From Megascapheus bottae (lineage: Eukaryota > Chordata > Mammalia > Rodentia > Geomyidae): DNA of 64,000 nucleotides. Positions 10,600 through 20,392 of this stretch are shown here, in pieces (position 1 is the first letter of the stretch; every line of letters begins with the position of its first letter). The notes below the pieces were generated by a model. That model was given only the letters and a program-made list of their open reading frames with translations, ran no database searches and was not told the origin of the DNA. The stretch spans positions 18,086 to 82,085 of the forward strand of contig JANJXV010001737.1 in the NCBI GenBank assembly GCA_024803745.1, written 5' to 3'. The position numbers were made by a program, and so were the translations under genes.

Positions 10600-10760
10600 T
10601 TTCCTTACAGCAGTCCCAGTTACATTCTCATTGGTTCTGAATAGCTTGTATAAGCAACTTCCATCCAATCACCATGGCAGAGAGAAAGAGATGCTTTGAT
10701 TGGCTGGCCCAGAGTGACACACCCATCCTGGGTCCAATCCATCCCTCCAAACCGTGAAAA
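10600..10760 (+). repeat. Possible ancient interspersed repeat with CCAAT motifs
   Basis: Repeated CCAATCA/GATTGGCTGG phrases with TGACACACCC and GGTCCAATCC recall a widespread old mammalian repeat that also seems present at 14690-14960 and 16180-16480. I cannot name the family. Confidence 0.3.
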
Positions 10761-10896
10761 CATGGGCCTGGTTGCCTAGAGAAAGAAGAGAAGCTGGCTA
10801 CTTTGCAGCAAGGTCAGTGTTGCTTCTGGAGGCTCTGTCAGGTTGCATTCAGTCTATCAGCAATCCCAGGTAACTTCACCTGCGGAGAAGCCTTAC

Positions 10897-11028
10897 CTTT
10901 CTCCATCTCTGATGATGGAGATGGCGACGCCATGACGAGCCACAGAATCCCACCTCCTACGATGCAGTAAGCCCAGGCTTGTTTTGGCCCCAGGATAATG
11001 GAAACACGGGGTATTTGCAAACTCCTCT
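10897..11028 (-). other. Candidate exon, minus strand, possibly with start codon
   Basis: The minus strand has an acceptor-like TTTTGTAACCTCTCTAG, then 132 bp ending GAGAAAG followed by GTAAGG (donor). It is open in one frame throughout. An ATG at 10933 lies in GTCATGGCG, a good initiation context, and would give MASPSPSSEMEK before the splice. CpG is denser here than around it. The product is not recognised. It may be a non-coding transcript or chance. Confidence 0.3.
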
Positions 11029-11590
11029 CTAGAGAGGTTACAAAACACAGAAGAAAATTAACAGTACCATCAAGTAATCATGTTGCACACTGGACTTTTA
11101 AAAAATGCACTCCTTCCTTTTGATCTTGTTCTAATGGATAATACCCATAGTATTTGCCTCGACCTAAATCTCTCACAAGCTTGCTAGGCAGGAAACCTGC
11201 ACCAACCGTGAACAACAGCTGAGAATATCAAATGTAAGGGCCCAATTATCTCTGTTTCTTGATATTTCACCTCCCCCTCCCCAATCCAGGGAAGCAAGGG
11301 AGGGTTGCATATTCATAGATTCCTCATGCAAGCAGCTGGTTAAAATTCCACTCACTTTGCTGTGGAGGAATTTAGGGACTCTGGGGAGGCCTCTTGAAGT
11401 TGATGGATAGTGAAATGTCCTCTTCAGGGTCTGTTCGGTTCCTCCTACTGTGGGCCTCTGGATTCCAGGCGCAGATGGGTGCCCCGGGGCTGAGCTATGT
11501 GAGGAGCTGAAAGTGTGGCTATTGATTGGGAAGGTCAGAGCCTGTGATTGCTTGCTGCAGAACTGCTTAAAAGTAGATTCCCCCCCCCAC
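11029..11590. other. Unique stretch, exon-like on the minus strand
   Basis: A minus-strand open frame of 140 codons spans 11173-11595. Within it a pyrimidine tract plus CAG near 11510 and a GTGAGT donor near 11350 delimit another exon-like segment of about 150 bp. Nothing is recognised in the translation. A C-rich run lies at 11581-11588. Confidence 0.25.
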
Positions 11591-11591
11591 A

Positions 11592-11810
11592 CCATTCAGG
11601 AATTTTTTTTGCCAGTCCTGGGCTTGAGCTCAGGGCCTGAGCACTGTCCTTGGACTTTCTCAAGGCTAGAGCTCTACCACTTGAGCTTCAGCACCACTTC
11701 TGGCTTTTATTTTCTATGTATGTGGTGCCGAGGAATCAAACCCGGGTCTTTGTGCATGCTAGGCAAGCACTCTACCACTGGGCCAAACTCTCGGCCCCAT
11801 TCAGGAATTT
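11592..11810 (-). mobile_element. Family A SINE, young subfamily, with 14-bp target duplication
   Basis: The body is 11606-11796 between CCATTCAGGAATTT direct repeats (11592-11605, 11797-11810). The second module carries the young diagnostic GGACTTTCTCAAGG (plus-strand reading). The head retains a B-box-like GGGTTTGATTCC. Confidence 0.93.
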
Positions 11811-11814
11811 AATA

Positions 11815-12025
11815 TCTATAATTACATATATAACTTATCTTTATCATATGTATATATATGATAGCCACTATAGCATATATCATATGACCTTAGAAGAAAT
11901 GCATGCTGTACATTGGGTGTATATCATACATATGATATGTGTCTTATGTGCATATATAGTATATATATAAGATACATGTGATGTGCTGAGATATATAGGA
12001 TATGTGTGAGATATATATTTCTTTT
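11815..12025. repeat. TATA-rich low-complexity tract
   Basis: Repeated ATATAT, CATATGATA and TATATAGTATATAT units. A related AT-rich stretch resumes at about 12575-12660. Confidence 0.7.
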
Positions 12026-12043
12026 TTCTATTGTTATAAATCT

Positions 12044-12575
12044 TGAGAAACAGAGAAGCCACATTTTGAGCAGCTGAATTGGGATTCTTTATTGGAGAGC
12101 CAGGTCTTGTCACAAAGACTTGTAGCCCCTCAAATATACTTAACACTGTCAGAAAACTGAGCCATGAGAGCAGGGGAGGAAAGGAAGAATAGAAAAACAA
12201 TACCGACAAGCCAGATCAACCCCAAAGGAGAGCTGAAGTAGGATGCCGTGGTGACTGGAGAAGCGCCAGGAGCCAGGAGACACAGGACATAAGGCTTGGT
12301 GTCAGGGCACCTTAACTGGTCTTGGTCAAAGTAGTGTCAGGAGCAGGGTCACAGGAAACTCAAGAGTCTCTCAAGTTCAAGGCATAGGACTGACAGGTCC
12401 ACTCACCTGTCATCCAGGTCTCCACCCCAGTCTCTAGGAATTCAGGCAGGCCTCTCCCCTAGGAGGTAGGATATCACCTTCCTCCACCATGAAGATAAGA
12501 TGGCATCAATTAAACCCAATTCCCTGTCTACTATATGGCCAAGATGGCCCCGACTGGACCCAGCCTCCCCATTTC
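12044..12575 (-). mobile_element. Possible solo LTR of an endogenous retrovirus
   Basis: On the minus strand a GC-richer block of about 530 bp leads to CCAATAAAGAATCCC, a polyadenylation signal (complement at 12088-12093), followed by a U5-like tail that ends near TTTCTCA. It sits inside an AT-rich tract (11.8-12.0 and 12.58-12.66 kb), as an insertion would. The family is unknown and no target duplication could be confirmed. A terminal exon with a poly(A) signal is the alternative. Confidence 0.35.
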
Positions 12576-12879
12576 ATTATATATGTATATCTCACATACA
12601 TACTTATATAAACACATTTATACACACCTATCCTATATCCTATATATAACAATACCTTTTATCTGCTTATTAATGGCTGTAGATTGCAATGATTCATGTA
12701 ACCACTTTCTTACTCTCGATAAGTATGTAGATTGCTCCTGATGTAAATGCAATTAAAAAAAAAACCACCTTAGATGTGGAATACAAACTCAGACAACAGG
12801 AACATTTTTTTCCCCCTTAGGAGAGCTGATTTGCCTAGTCATACCGAACCTTCACAATTGCAATCTGTTTTTAAATACT

Positions 12880-12935
12880 AGTGCTTTGTGCATAGCAATT
12901 ATCTAATTGTTGAATGAATAAGTAGATGAATAAGT
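12880..12935 (+). repeat. L2 3'-end fragment
   Basis: TAGTGCTTTGTGCATAGCAA followed by TTGTTGAATGAATA matches the terminal part of L2 (AGTGCCTGGCACATAGTA ... TTGTTGAATGAATGA). A second diverged piece follows near 12975-13015. Confidence 0.45.
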
Positions 12936-13019
12936 AGTCATTGCACTTTCAGTGTTTGATAAGGCTACTGGCCCACGAAAATCATTCAACATGTGTTTGT
13001 AGAATGAATGAGTGAACTC

Positions 13020-14690
13020 AGGCAAAAAATATTAAAAATAGTCATTCATGTCTGAGATATGATAGAGATGATTCTAGAATATAATTTACTTCTCCCCCCC
13101 CACCCTGCCCTTGCAAGCAGCCAAGCCCAATTACATACAAATACTTCCCAAAGTGAGAGCTAACATCATACTTTGCTCTCAGTAAGGTTTCAGGAAATTA
13201 ATTGCTCCATTTCTTAAAGACTTTTTTTTCTGTACCATAATTAAAGGGGGAAAAAACTATCCACCATAGCAATTATCTATAATTACTAATGAAAACAGGT
13301 ATCTTAAATGCCTTTTCAAGTTGAAACATGAATGGTTCATTATCATAGCAGGCAACTCCCAGTATCCAATTTTCAATGGGATGTGGAGAAGCAAACAGAA
13401 TGTGGAGAATTGAGGGGGGGGTGTACAAAGGAAATGGAAGCATTCTGGATGCTGTTCCTTAGAAGAAACTTGGCAGAGGGGCAGAGGTTGACAAGCATTA
13501 AAATAAGAAGCCGAGAGCTCCTTGGGAATGCAGAATACTGTGTCATTGAGAAAAGTACAAAACAGTAGCAGCAGAGAGGAATAAAAGCCTTTTACTCCCA
13601 ACCCTCCAGCTCTTGATTTCTGTGAATTTGTGAAAATAAAAGACAGGCCAGATGTTAGACAAAAACAAAATCTAAGCACTAAAAATTAGAGATCTGTGGG
13701 ATGGGAGGTATGTCTAAAGTGGGAGAGCGCCCTTCTTTGAGTGCAAAAGAAATTGGTGCCATTTCCTGATGCAATGCATTCTGGGAGGTATAATTTAGGA
13801 GCTAATACACAAAGCAAAAAAAAAAAGATGATGGAACTTGGCTTGGCCAGGCTGTCTAGGACACACGTCCACGTGTTTGGGTGATGGACATTTTTATTTG
13901 TATGGAGGAGGCATTGCAATCCCTGCATCTTAGTTATGGTTGAAAACAGTTGGAATCAATACTTCCTCTTATTTTGTCTTTAAACATACCCTGGAGTAAT
14001 CTAGAGGATTTAGTGTGTCATATCCATCCCATTAATGATAAAGCTAGTTAGCACTTGGCCCCGGCCCTTGTTATGATTTCTGCAAAATCCAAGTCCCAGA
14101 AAGCTGTTCTGTGTGAAGCGTTTCCATGGTCCTTTTCCCCCTGGGAAATTCACTCTGGAAATGGACAGTCTCATAGCAGATAAATTTGATTAGCTGAGTT
14201 CATCCCCTCTTTCCTTAAAGCCTTTTGGGTCACAGGACTCCTTTTATACTTAAGAACTATTAACATCCCACCAAACTCATAATCTCTGGAGCTTTTTTCT
14301 ATTTTTTTTTAAGCAGAGAAGCATTGGTTCATAGTTTCTAGTTTTCTCCATCAAATTGTAAGTTCTTATCAGCATGGGGAAAAAAAAGTCCAAGAGAAAC
14401 GGAGCCAAAGGACAATAGTTTCTTGGTTTACCCAATGTATGCGCTTTATGAATTAATCCTTCTCTTCCCTGGCAGGGGAACCTGGTGATTTTCCCAGTTA
14501 CTGTTCAGAAAGCATAAGACACCCTGTTTCAGATTTCTCCCCGAGAAGGAATCACGTGTAATCCATACTTACACTGTAACTTTTTACGTGCTAAATTGGG
14601 CGGCCTTACTCTTAAGGAAGATGTGCACCCCAAGACTGACATGTCATGCCACCCCAGTCCTCTAGTTCCAAAAGTTGGTTTTCTACTTAA
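13020..14690. other. Unique non-coding stretch
   Basis: No gene, SINE or LTR was recognised. A C-run sits at 13094-13101 and a G-run at about 13412-13420. The 140-codon frame at 13257-13679 (minus) has no domain. Confidence 0.4.
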
Positions 14691-14960
14691 GCCAGGCCAA
14701 TCAGAGCACTCCTCTGGCAATTCCCTAGAATTTCTGCTAGAGAAGAAAGCATTGCATATCACAAAGCTGAATGAAGAATGGTGACTGGGATCCCCGGGGG
14801 ACCCCAAACATTTCCCTCCACTTGGAGAAAGCCTGTGCGGAACATGAACATAAGTCCAGGCCACTCCATCTAAGAGATGGAGAGACACAGTGCTCACACC
14901 CACAATTTCATCCTTGGATCCATTCCTGCCTCAAACCAGTCCTCTTTTTATTTTTGTCAG
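14690..14960 (+). repeat. Possible ancient interspersed repeat
   Basis: CAGGCCAATCAGAGCACTCC followed by CTGGCAATTCCCTAGAATTT resembles an old mammalian repeat with the phrase GGCCAATCAGAG...TCTGGGA. The family is not named. Confidence 0.3.
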
Positions 14961-15892
14961 ATACACTAGCCAATCCATCTGCACCTCACTTTTTTCCCCT
15001 CCTTGAGCGAATTTGAAAAAAAAAAAACAACTAATAAATGACCACACATATCCGGCACCTCTTTCTTGCTGCTACATTCTAAAAGAACTCTTCACTGTTA
15101 TCTACCATGTTGTCTATTCCTGGGGTTGGTGCTAGGCACTTCTTTCTGTCATCCCATCACACAGCATAGGGGCCCCCTCGGGTTCCCTGCCTGAACAAGC
15201 CTCATCATGTAATGGAACCCACATAGATTCCAACATCCCATGAGTTCCGACAATCCCCAACTCCCCACAGCTCATCGTTGCTGGGATTGCTGAGTTCTGA
15301 ATCTGAGCACTTGTCTGCTTGGTTTGCAGACTTCAGCACAAACCTTAAACAAGTGTCTCAGAAGTGATATAAAAAGCTTTCTTTGCAGCGGGTATCAGTG
15401 GGAAAAGGAGAGGCTCCTGTCCACAGTGTGCCTGCTCTGCCAGAACGCTCAGCAGCAGAGTCACTGTCTGACAAGAGCAGGATGAGAAAGTGTTAGAAGT
15501 CTGTCTGGGTGTGAGGCCGTCTTCAGTGGAATGAAGACATGCAGAAGGGAATGGAGAAAATGGTTGGTTCCGTCCATGGCATTCATGAACCTGTCGGATA
15601 TTACAGGACTAGAAGAACTCTGCCAAGGAGTTCACTTATCATTGCAGATTTTTTTCCTCCTCTTGTATATGTATGATATTCAAAGAGAGGATGTTAGGAG
15701 AAAAACGACACCAAAACAATGCTATTTATTTCTTTTGTGTGGGTATAGATCAAGCCTTCTTTTTTTCTCTCTTATTTCAGTTTTTATATACGTGGATGAT
15801 ATTTTCTTTGCAACAGGCTTGAGTTTGCCTAGTCTAGTCTTAACTATTCTGAAAATACTTTTATGTTATAATTGATAGAGAAAAGAGAGACA
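14961..15892. other. Unique non-coding stretch
   Basis: No gene is recognised. The 114-codon frame at 15531-15875 ends in a hydrophobic run but lies in T-rich sequence and resembles no family I know. Confidence 0.4.
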
Positions 15893-15950
15893 GGAAGGAA
15901 AGGAAAGGAAGGAAGGAAGGAAAAAAAGGAAAGAAAGATCAAGATTTTTA
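15888..15950. repeat. (GGAA)n / purine microsatellite
   Basis: Imperfect AGGAA/GGAAGGAA units grade into GAAAGAAAG. Confidence 0.8.
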
Positions 15951-16179
15951 ACTCTATATCCCCATACTTTAGCAAGAGATGTGGAACAATAATGTTTGGT
16001 AGGGAAAATTATTTTTTTAACTAGCCGTTTCTCAAATTCTGTTCCTATTTTGAGAGTCCCTGGAAGCTGTTTAGCCTCGCCTAACTACTTAGTGTACTGA
16101 AAGAGTGATCATTTTGTGGAGGTCATTTCCCTACCCCTCTTTCTATCTGACACTATGTTTATGGACTATGACTCAGCCC

Positions 16180-16480
16180 AGCCAATCAACAGCTTCTAAC
16201 CCTTCTCTGGTGTAGGTGATTGGTTCAAGGGTAGATGAGTGACATAAGCCCATCCAATCATAGTGAATCTTGGATATTTGGTGAGGACCATGGAGTGTAC
16301 AGTGCTTTTCTCTGGGACTCTACAATGATGGAAACCACTGTGCAGACATGGATAAGAGAACTGCAGAGAAACAGAGCTGCAAAACAGTAAACTCAACTCT
16401 GTTTTGGCTCTCTGTAGCAAACCACACTTGAAATCCATCCTAATTCTGGACTTTTCTGTTGTCCAAGTCAGTAAATACAC
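16180..16480 (+). repeat. Possible ancient interspersed repeat
   Basis: The order GCCAATCA, GTGATTGGTTCAAGGGTAGA, TGACATAAGCCCATCCAATC, then GAATCTTGG and, about 200 bp on, GGACTTTTCTGTTGTCC plus AGTAAATAC follows an old mammalian repeat of unnamed family. Confidence 0.4.
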
Positions 16481-16499
16481 ACGCACACACATGCACACT

Positions 16500-17075
16500 C
16501 ATTCTCTTGTTCATTTTATAGCCAATTGGATTTTACTTTTTCATTCCTTGGAAGTCATGTAGGTAGAGTCCTACTTTCTTCCTCATGAACTTTTCTCCAG
16601 TGAGAGTTAACGCTTCAAAATTAAGTCAGTCCTTCCAGGTGGTGTGATTGACTTTAGCTGAAAGTGCAGGCTGCCTTTTGATCTTCTGGGAATTCTCCTT
16701 TCCTTTCCTGTAATCTGATCTGTCAGCATTTATTGAACGCTCACTTTGTTCTGAACCACAAAGCCAGATGCCCTGAGACGTCCCAGTAATAAGGGAGATT
16801 CCATCTCTAATTTGCTGGCCGATAGCAAAAACAGAAGGAAAGCCTGAGCCATGGCTTAGGAAAGGAAGGTTTCTCCGGCTCCAACTGAACTGTGTGTCTT
16901 CTTGGGTCACCCATGTCCTTCTCTGAGCTTTTGCTTCTCACCTACAACATTCACCACTTACCTGGCTGACAATTCTTCAAGATCCTCCCCAGTGTATGCC
17001 TGCTGCCTCACTGCACATTTACAAATTATGGAAATGTTCTCGGTGTTGTCTGTGTTTGGACTACAGAACCTCAGG
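16500..17075. other. Unique non-coding stretch
   Basis: Nothing is recognised. Open frames of 66-94 codons on both strands show no domain. Confidence 0.4.
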
Positions 17076-17079
17076 CTTC

Positions 17080-17215
17080 CTAAGGCAGCCAACATTGGTT
17101 AAGAGTTGTGTTCTAGCAGTTGAAGATGTAACAGTGAATAGAAATAGTGGCAAACATAATCCCTCAGAGTTTATATTCTGGTGGGGGACTCAGATCATGT
17201 ACTGATGATAAGAGA
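17080..17215 (-). repeat. L2 3'-region fragment
   Basis: GATGTAACAGTGAATAGAAA, TCCCTCAGAGTTTATATTCT and GGTGGGGGACTCAGATCATG match the reverse complement of L2 (ACAGTGAACAAAACAGA ... CCTCGTGGAGCTTACATTCT ... AGTGGGGGAGACAGA). Confidence 0.6.
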
Positions 17216-17609
17216 TACAGATCCATTTTCACGGCTTGCAGACTCTATATTGGACATGTCTGTCTTGGAATTGCCTTGTTATTGGTAACACCCAGATCAA
17301 TGCCCAACGCACTGCTGCAGCCTTTTACAGACATGCATGTAGTTCTGCTGGGCCGGGCTGAGGTTCAAGAGGGAGGCGTTAGTCTCCATGTTCTACCAGT
17401 TTTACTACTCCACACTTGAATGTCCATTTGTTTTTATGTTGTTAAAAAGTTTTATTTGTAGATTTCAAACAAATGATAAGATCACCGTGTGCAATCATTT
17501 TACCAAAAAAAATGGTCTCTTGGAAACAAATTATGAAAACATATATCTCGAGGCATAGTATTTTTAAAAAAAGTATATGGTTTTTTGGTTACTTGTCTTG
17601 TTCTTTGAT

Positions 17610-17830
17610 GCCAGTATTAGAGCTTGAACTCAGTCACACATTCTCTCCAAGGTTTGTTTGCTGGTTTTTGGTGGATGGAGGAGGCTCAGGGTTGGTGCTC
17701 AACTACTTCAGCTGTGCCCCTAATTGCAACTTTTTATTGCTTAATTGGAGAAAAGACTTTCTTGGATTTGTCTGCCCAGGCTGGATTTGAACGTGGAACC
17801 TCAGATCTCAGCCTCCTAAGCTTCTCAAAG
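17610..17830 (-). mobile_element. Family B SINE, diverged
   Basis: The plus strand reads AGCTTGAACTCAG, a disturbed central part, GCTTAATTGGAGAAAAGACT, TGCCCAGGCTGGATTTGAAC and CCTCAGATCTCAGCCTCCTA, which is the reverse complement of the family B body. The head end is lost. Confidence 0.7.
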
Positions 17831-17834
17831 TCCA

Positions 17835-18780
17835 GGAGGGAGTCACGGACACTCGCCTTTCATCCTTTTCTTTGCCCACCCTTAGACACATGTGACCGGA
17901 CTGTGATGCTCGCCTTCCCTGTGTTTTCTGTCCATGAGCTTACTGTTTCAAGTTTCCCTGACACAGTGCTGAAATGCAAGATAAGCTTCGTTCAGCCCTG
18001 AGTTATGTGGCTGCCAACCACAGTTCAACGTTCATGAATCACAGTGTATTAGATAAAAGGTCTTTAAAGAGCAACACACAATAAACAAGGTTATGTATTG
18101 ATTGGCTGAACAAAATTCTGCAGCCAGGGGCAGGGAGGGAATCCTCCTACAAGGAATGGCTCAGGACTGGCTTACTGAGAGTTTGTGAAGTCCTGTACAG
18201 AACACTCAGAAGAGGCAGCCACTCGGCGTGCCAGCCTGTGTTAAGAGGGAAAGCAAAGCAGGACAAACGAAGGATGGCCGTGCTTAAAAGGGTGCTGTGT
18301 GCGTTGCTCTTTGTGTTTAGTTGCTGCTGGTGACTGGTCTGGCAGAGCAGGAGGGAAGTGGGTTGCAGTGGGAGAGGAGATAAGGTTGAGGAAATATTGG
18401 GGGCCATGCCCAGTAGGGCTTTGTGGTTTCCTGGGGATCAGGCTTTGTTCTGATTGCAATGGGAGCTGGTCATTGGAGAGGAGATGCATGGTGTGTCTGT
18501 TGTTTTTTTTTTCCCAAAGTCTTTCCAGCCATGGTGTGGTAGACAGGACAAGAGCCAAGAGATGGAGGCAGAGGGGGGAGATAGAGATAGGGGGACAGAG
18601 TGGGGAAGTCCATAAGGAGGCAGTGGTGGAGGGGACACGGGCAGGGGGCTCATGGTGGATCTTTTGTCATTGGCCTACTGCCTGAGCAGAGGATGCTGGG
18701 AGTCTGAAAGGCTCTTGCTTACTGCAAAAGTCCTTGAACTTGAAGCAATCAATTATCCTCCAAGTTCTGTGAGTGCACCT
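17835..18780. other. Unique and weakly repetitive stretch
   Basis: No gene is recognised. The 18340-18490 segment (AGGGCTTTGTGGTTTCC, GTTCTGATTGCAATGGGAGC, GGTCATTGGAG) resembles an old interspersed repeat phrase of unnamed family. Overlapping frames on both strands are uninformative. Confidence 0.3.
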
Positions 18781-18790
18781 TGGTCTGGTG

Positions 18791-18853
18791 TTCTCTCTCT
18801 CTCTCTCTCTGTCTCTTCCTCTCTCCCTCCCTCCCTCCCTCCCTCTCCCTGTA
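18791..18853. repeat. (TC)n / (CCCT)n pyrimidine microsatellite
   Basis: About ten TC units grade into CTCCCTCC and repeated CCCT units. Confidence 0.9.
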
Positions 18854-18939
18854 CCATGTTCCTCCTGAGAGGAAGCTATAAATAAACAAAGATCTGCTCT
18901 CATTGGGGAAACAGTGCTTGGAGCCGCCTTCCGGATACA

Positions 18940-19060
18940 TTAATAATTACCCTCTTGTTGCCCCCAAATTAATCTTGTTAGGAGACAGCTTTGCCACCAG
19001 AAGGAGTCTAATCACCAGATAATCCCAGGGCTCAAATATCCTGTAATCACCAGTGAAGCT
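18940..19060. promoter_or_regulatory. Candidate enhancer: clustered homeodomain sites
   Basis: Within about 120 bp there are ATTAATAATTAC, AAATTAATC, TCTAATCACC, AGATAATCCC and CTGTAATCACC. TAATCC is the preferred core of OTX/PITX/CRX-type homeodomains, and TAATTA/TTAAT suits other homeodomains. The block is unique sequence without repeats. This is inference from motifs only. Confidence 0.3.
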
Positions 19061-19334
19061 TTCTCATGGCCGTAGCGGTCACAAAGGGGGCAAAGGACCC
19101 CTCTGACACACGCTTTCCCAGGCAAATCCATTGCAGTGATTTAGGGGAGACAGTGTTTGTTTTAAAATCTAAGGATCTGAATTCTTCACGGACGGAGCCA
19201 CGCTTGCATGTCATTTGGACAGATTGGATGCAAAGAACAAAAGAAAATTCAGATTCAAAGAGAAGGCATGAGAATCCAAGCCTCACTACTTCCTTAGAGG
19301 TCGTAGAGGAGGAGGAAGAAGTACTCGTGGAGTC

Positions 19335-19425
19335 TGTATTTCATTCATTCACTCATTCATTGTGTCTTAGACATCTACTATGTGTCAGGTGTCGTTTCGG
19401 CATTGTGCCGAAGGCCACGTGATTT
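19335..19425 (-). repeat. L2 3'-end fragment
   Basis: TTCATTCATTCACTCATTCA, then CATCTACTATGTGTCAGGTG, matches the reverse complement of the L2 terminus (ATTCATTCA ... CTACTATGTGCCAGGCA). Confidence 0.6.
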
Positions 19426-19549
19426 GCTTCCCTGACAGATTTACAACCATTTAATTAAGATTCGAAGAATTGGTGCCCAGGGTGGAACACAAAACTCTGG
19501 AGTCAGGTGGTGTTCAAAACTTAACCCCGGTGGCCAAGTAGTAGTTGTG

Positions 19550-19727
19550 GGACTGTCCTTGGGTTTGAACTCAGGACCTGGGCCTTGAGACTCTTTGTGC
19601 TCAAGGTTACCACTGCAGCCACAAAGTAACATCTGGCTTTTTCCGTTGATGTGGTACTGAGTTATCAAACCCAGGGTTTCGTGCATGTTAGGCCAGCACT
19701 CTACCACCAGGCCACATTCTCAGCCCT
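19550..19727 (-). mobile_element. Family A SINE, older subfamily
   Basis: Plus-strand blocks: GGACTGTCCTTGGGTTTGAA, CTTTGTGCTCAAGGTTACCA, CATCTGGCTTTTTCCGTTGA, TATCAAACCCAGGG and CCAGGCCACATTCTCAGCCC. Its tRNA-like head abuts a long CTTTC tract. No target duplication was found. Confidence 0.8.
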
Positions 19728-19885
19728 TTCCTTTCCTTTCCTTTCCTTTCCTTTCCTTTCCTTTCCTTTCCTTTCCTTTCCTTTCCCTTCCTTTCCCTTC
19801 CCTTCCCTTCTCTTCCCTTCCCTTCCCTTCCCTTCCCTTCCCTTCCCTTCCCTTCCCTTCCCTTCCCTTTCCTCCCCTTTCCTCA
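19728..19885. repeat. (CTTTC)n-(CCTTC)n pyrimidine tract
   Basis: About 158 bp of nearly pure pyrimidine. CTTTC units come first, then change to CCTTC units with a few interruptions. The complementary strand is pure purine. Confidence 0.95.
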
Positions 19886-20170
19886 GTTTCCCCCTGCCAT
19901 CCCCACCCACTAGTTCATAGGTCATTTTCCGCATAGTGTATACTGAATAGTATAGTTGGATTTGCTCATTCTCTCTCTCTCCCTTTTTACAATCCCTCTC
20001 TACTCCCCCCAGAAAAAATGAAAGTAAAATCAAATACCAGTACCACCACTACCAATATCAACAACATGTTTCCATTTCCTTAAATAGTATTTCAATAAGT
20101 GTCTATAGTGTTCAGAGAAGTTACACCTTAGGGTTCCTCCCCTAAGGGTCTCAAGCTCTAGTCTATGTGT

Positions 20171-20392
20171 AAATGCCTCAGTCCTATTTGTATTTGGATA
20201 TTTGAAATTTGATAGGGAAGGGGGGAAAACCAAGACGGGTAGGGGGTATGTGGGGGGGGAGAGAAATGGGTACCAAGACATGTGAAAGGGTATCAATGTA
20301 TGTGAATTAATGCACCTTCTATCTGGCAAATATCATGTAACCCTTTTACTAATTACAATAAAAAAATAAATAAATAAAAATGCCTCAGTCCT
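20171..20392 (+). mobile_element. L1-like 3' end, 5'-truncated, with 15-bp target duplication
   Basis: The body, about 20186-20377, has a G-rich polypurine tract (GGGAAGGGGGGAAAACC and TGTGGGGGGGGAGAG), then CAAGACATGTGAAAGGGTAT and ATTACAATAAAA with an A-rich tail. Direct repeats AAATGCCTCAGTCCT lie at 20171-20185 and 20378-20392. Copies of the same end occur at 60.4, 61.2 and 62.6 kb. Confidence 0.88.

Noticed and set aside
11173..11595. 140-codon minus-strand frame as a protein
   Set aside because: No family resemblance; part of it ends in a C/G run. Only the internal exon-like segment was kept, as a weak note.
13257..13679. 140-codon minus-strand frame
   Set aside because: Low-information, Leu/Phe-rich translation from T-rich DNA, with an overlapping frame on the other strand.
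20030..20329. Minus-strand frame sharing an N-terminal peptide start (MPDRR) with a plus-strand frame at 61243
   Set aside because: The similarity comes from two copies of the same L1-like 3' end read in antisense, not from a gene family.
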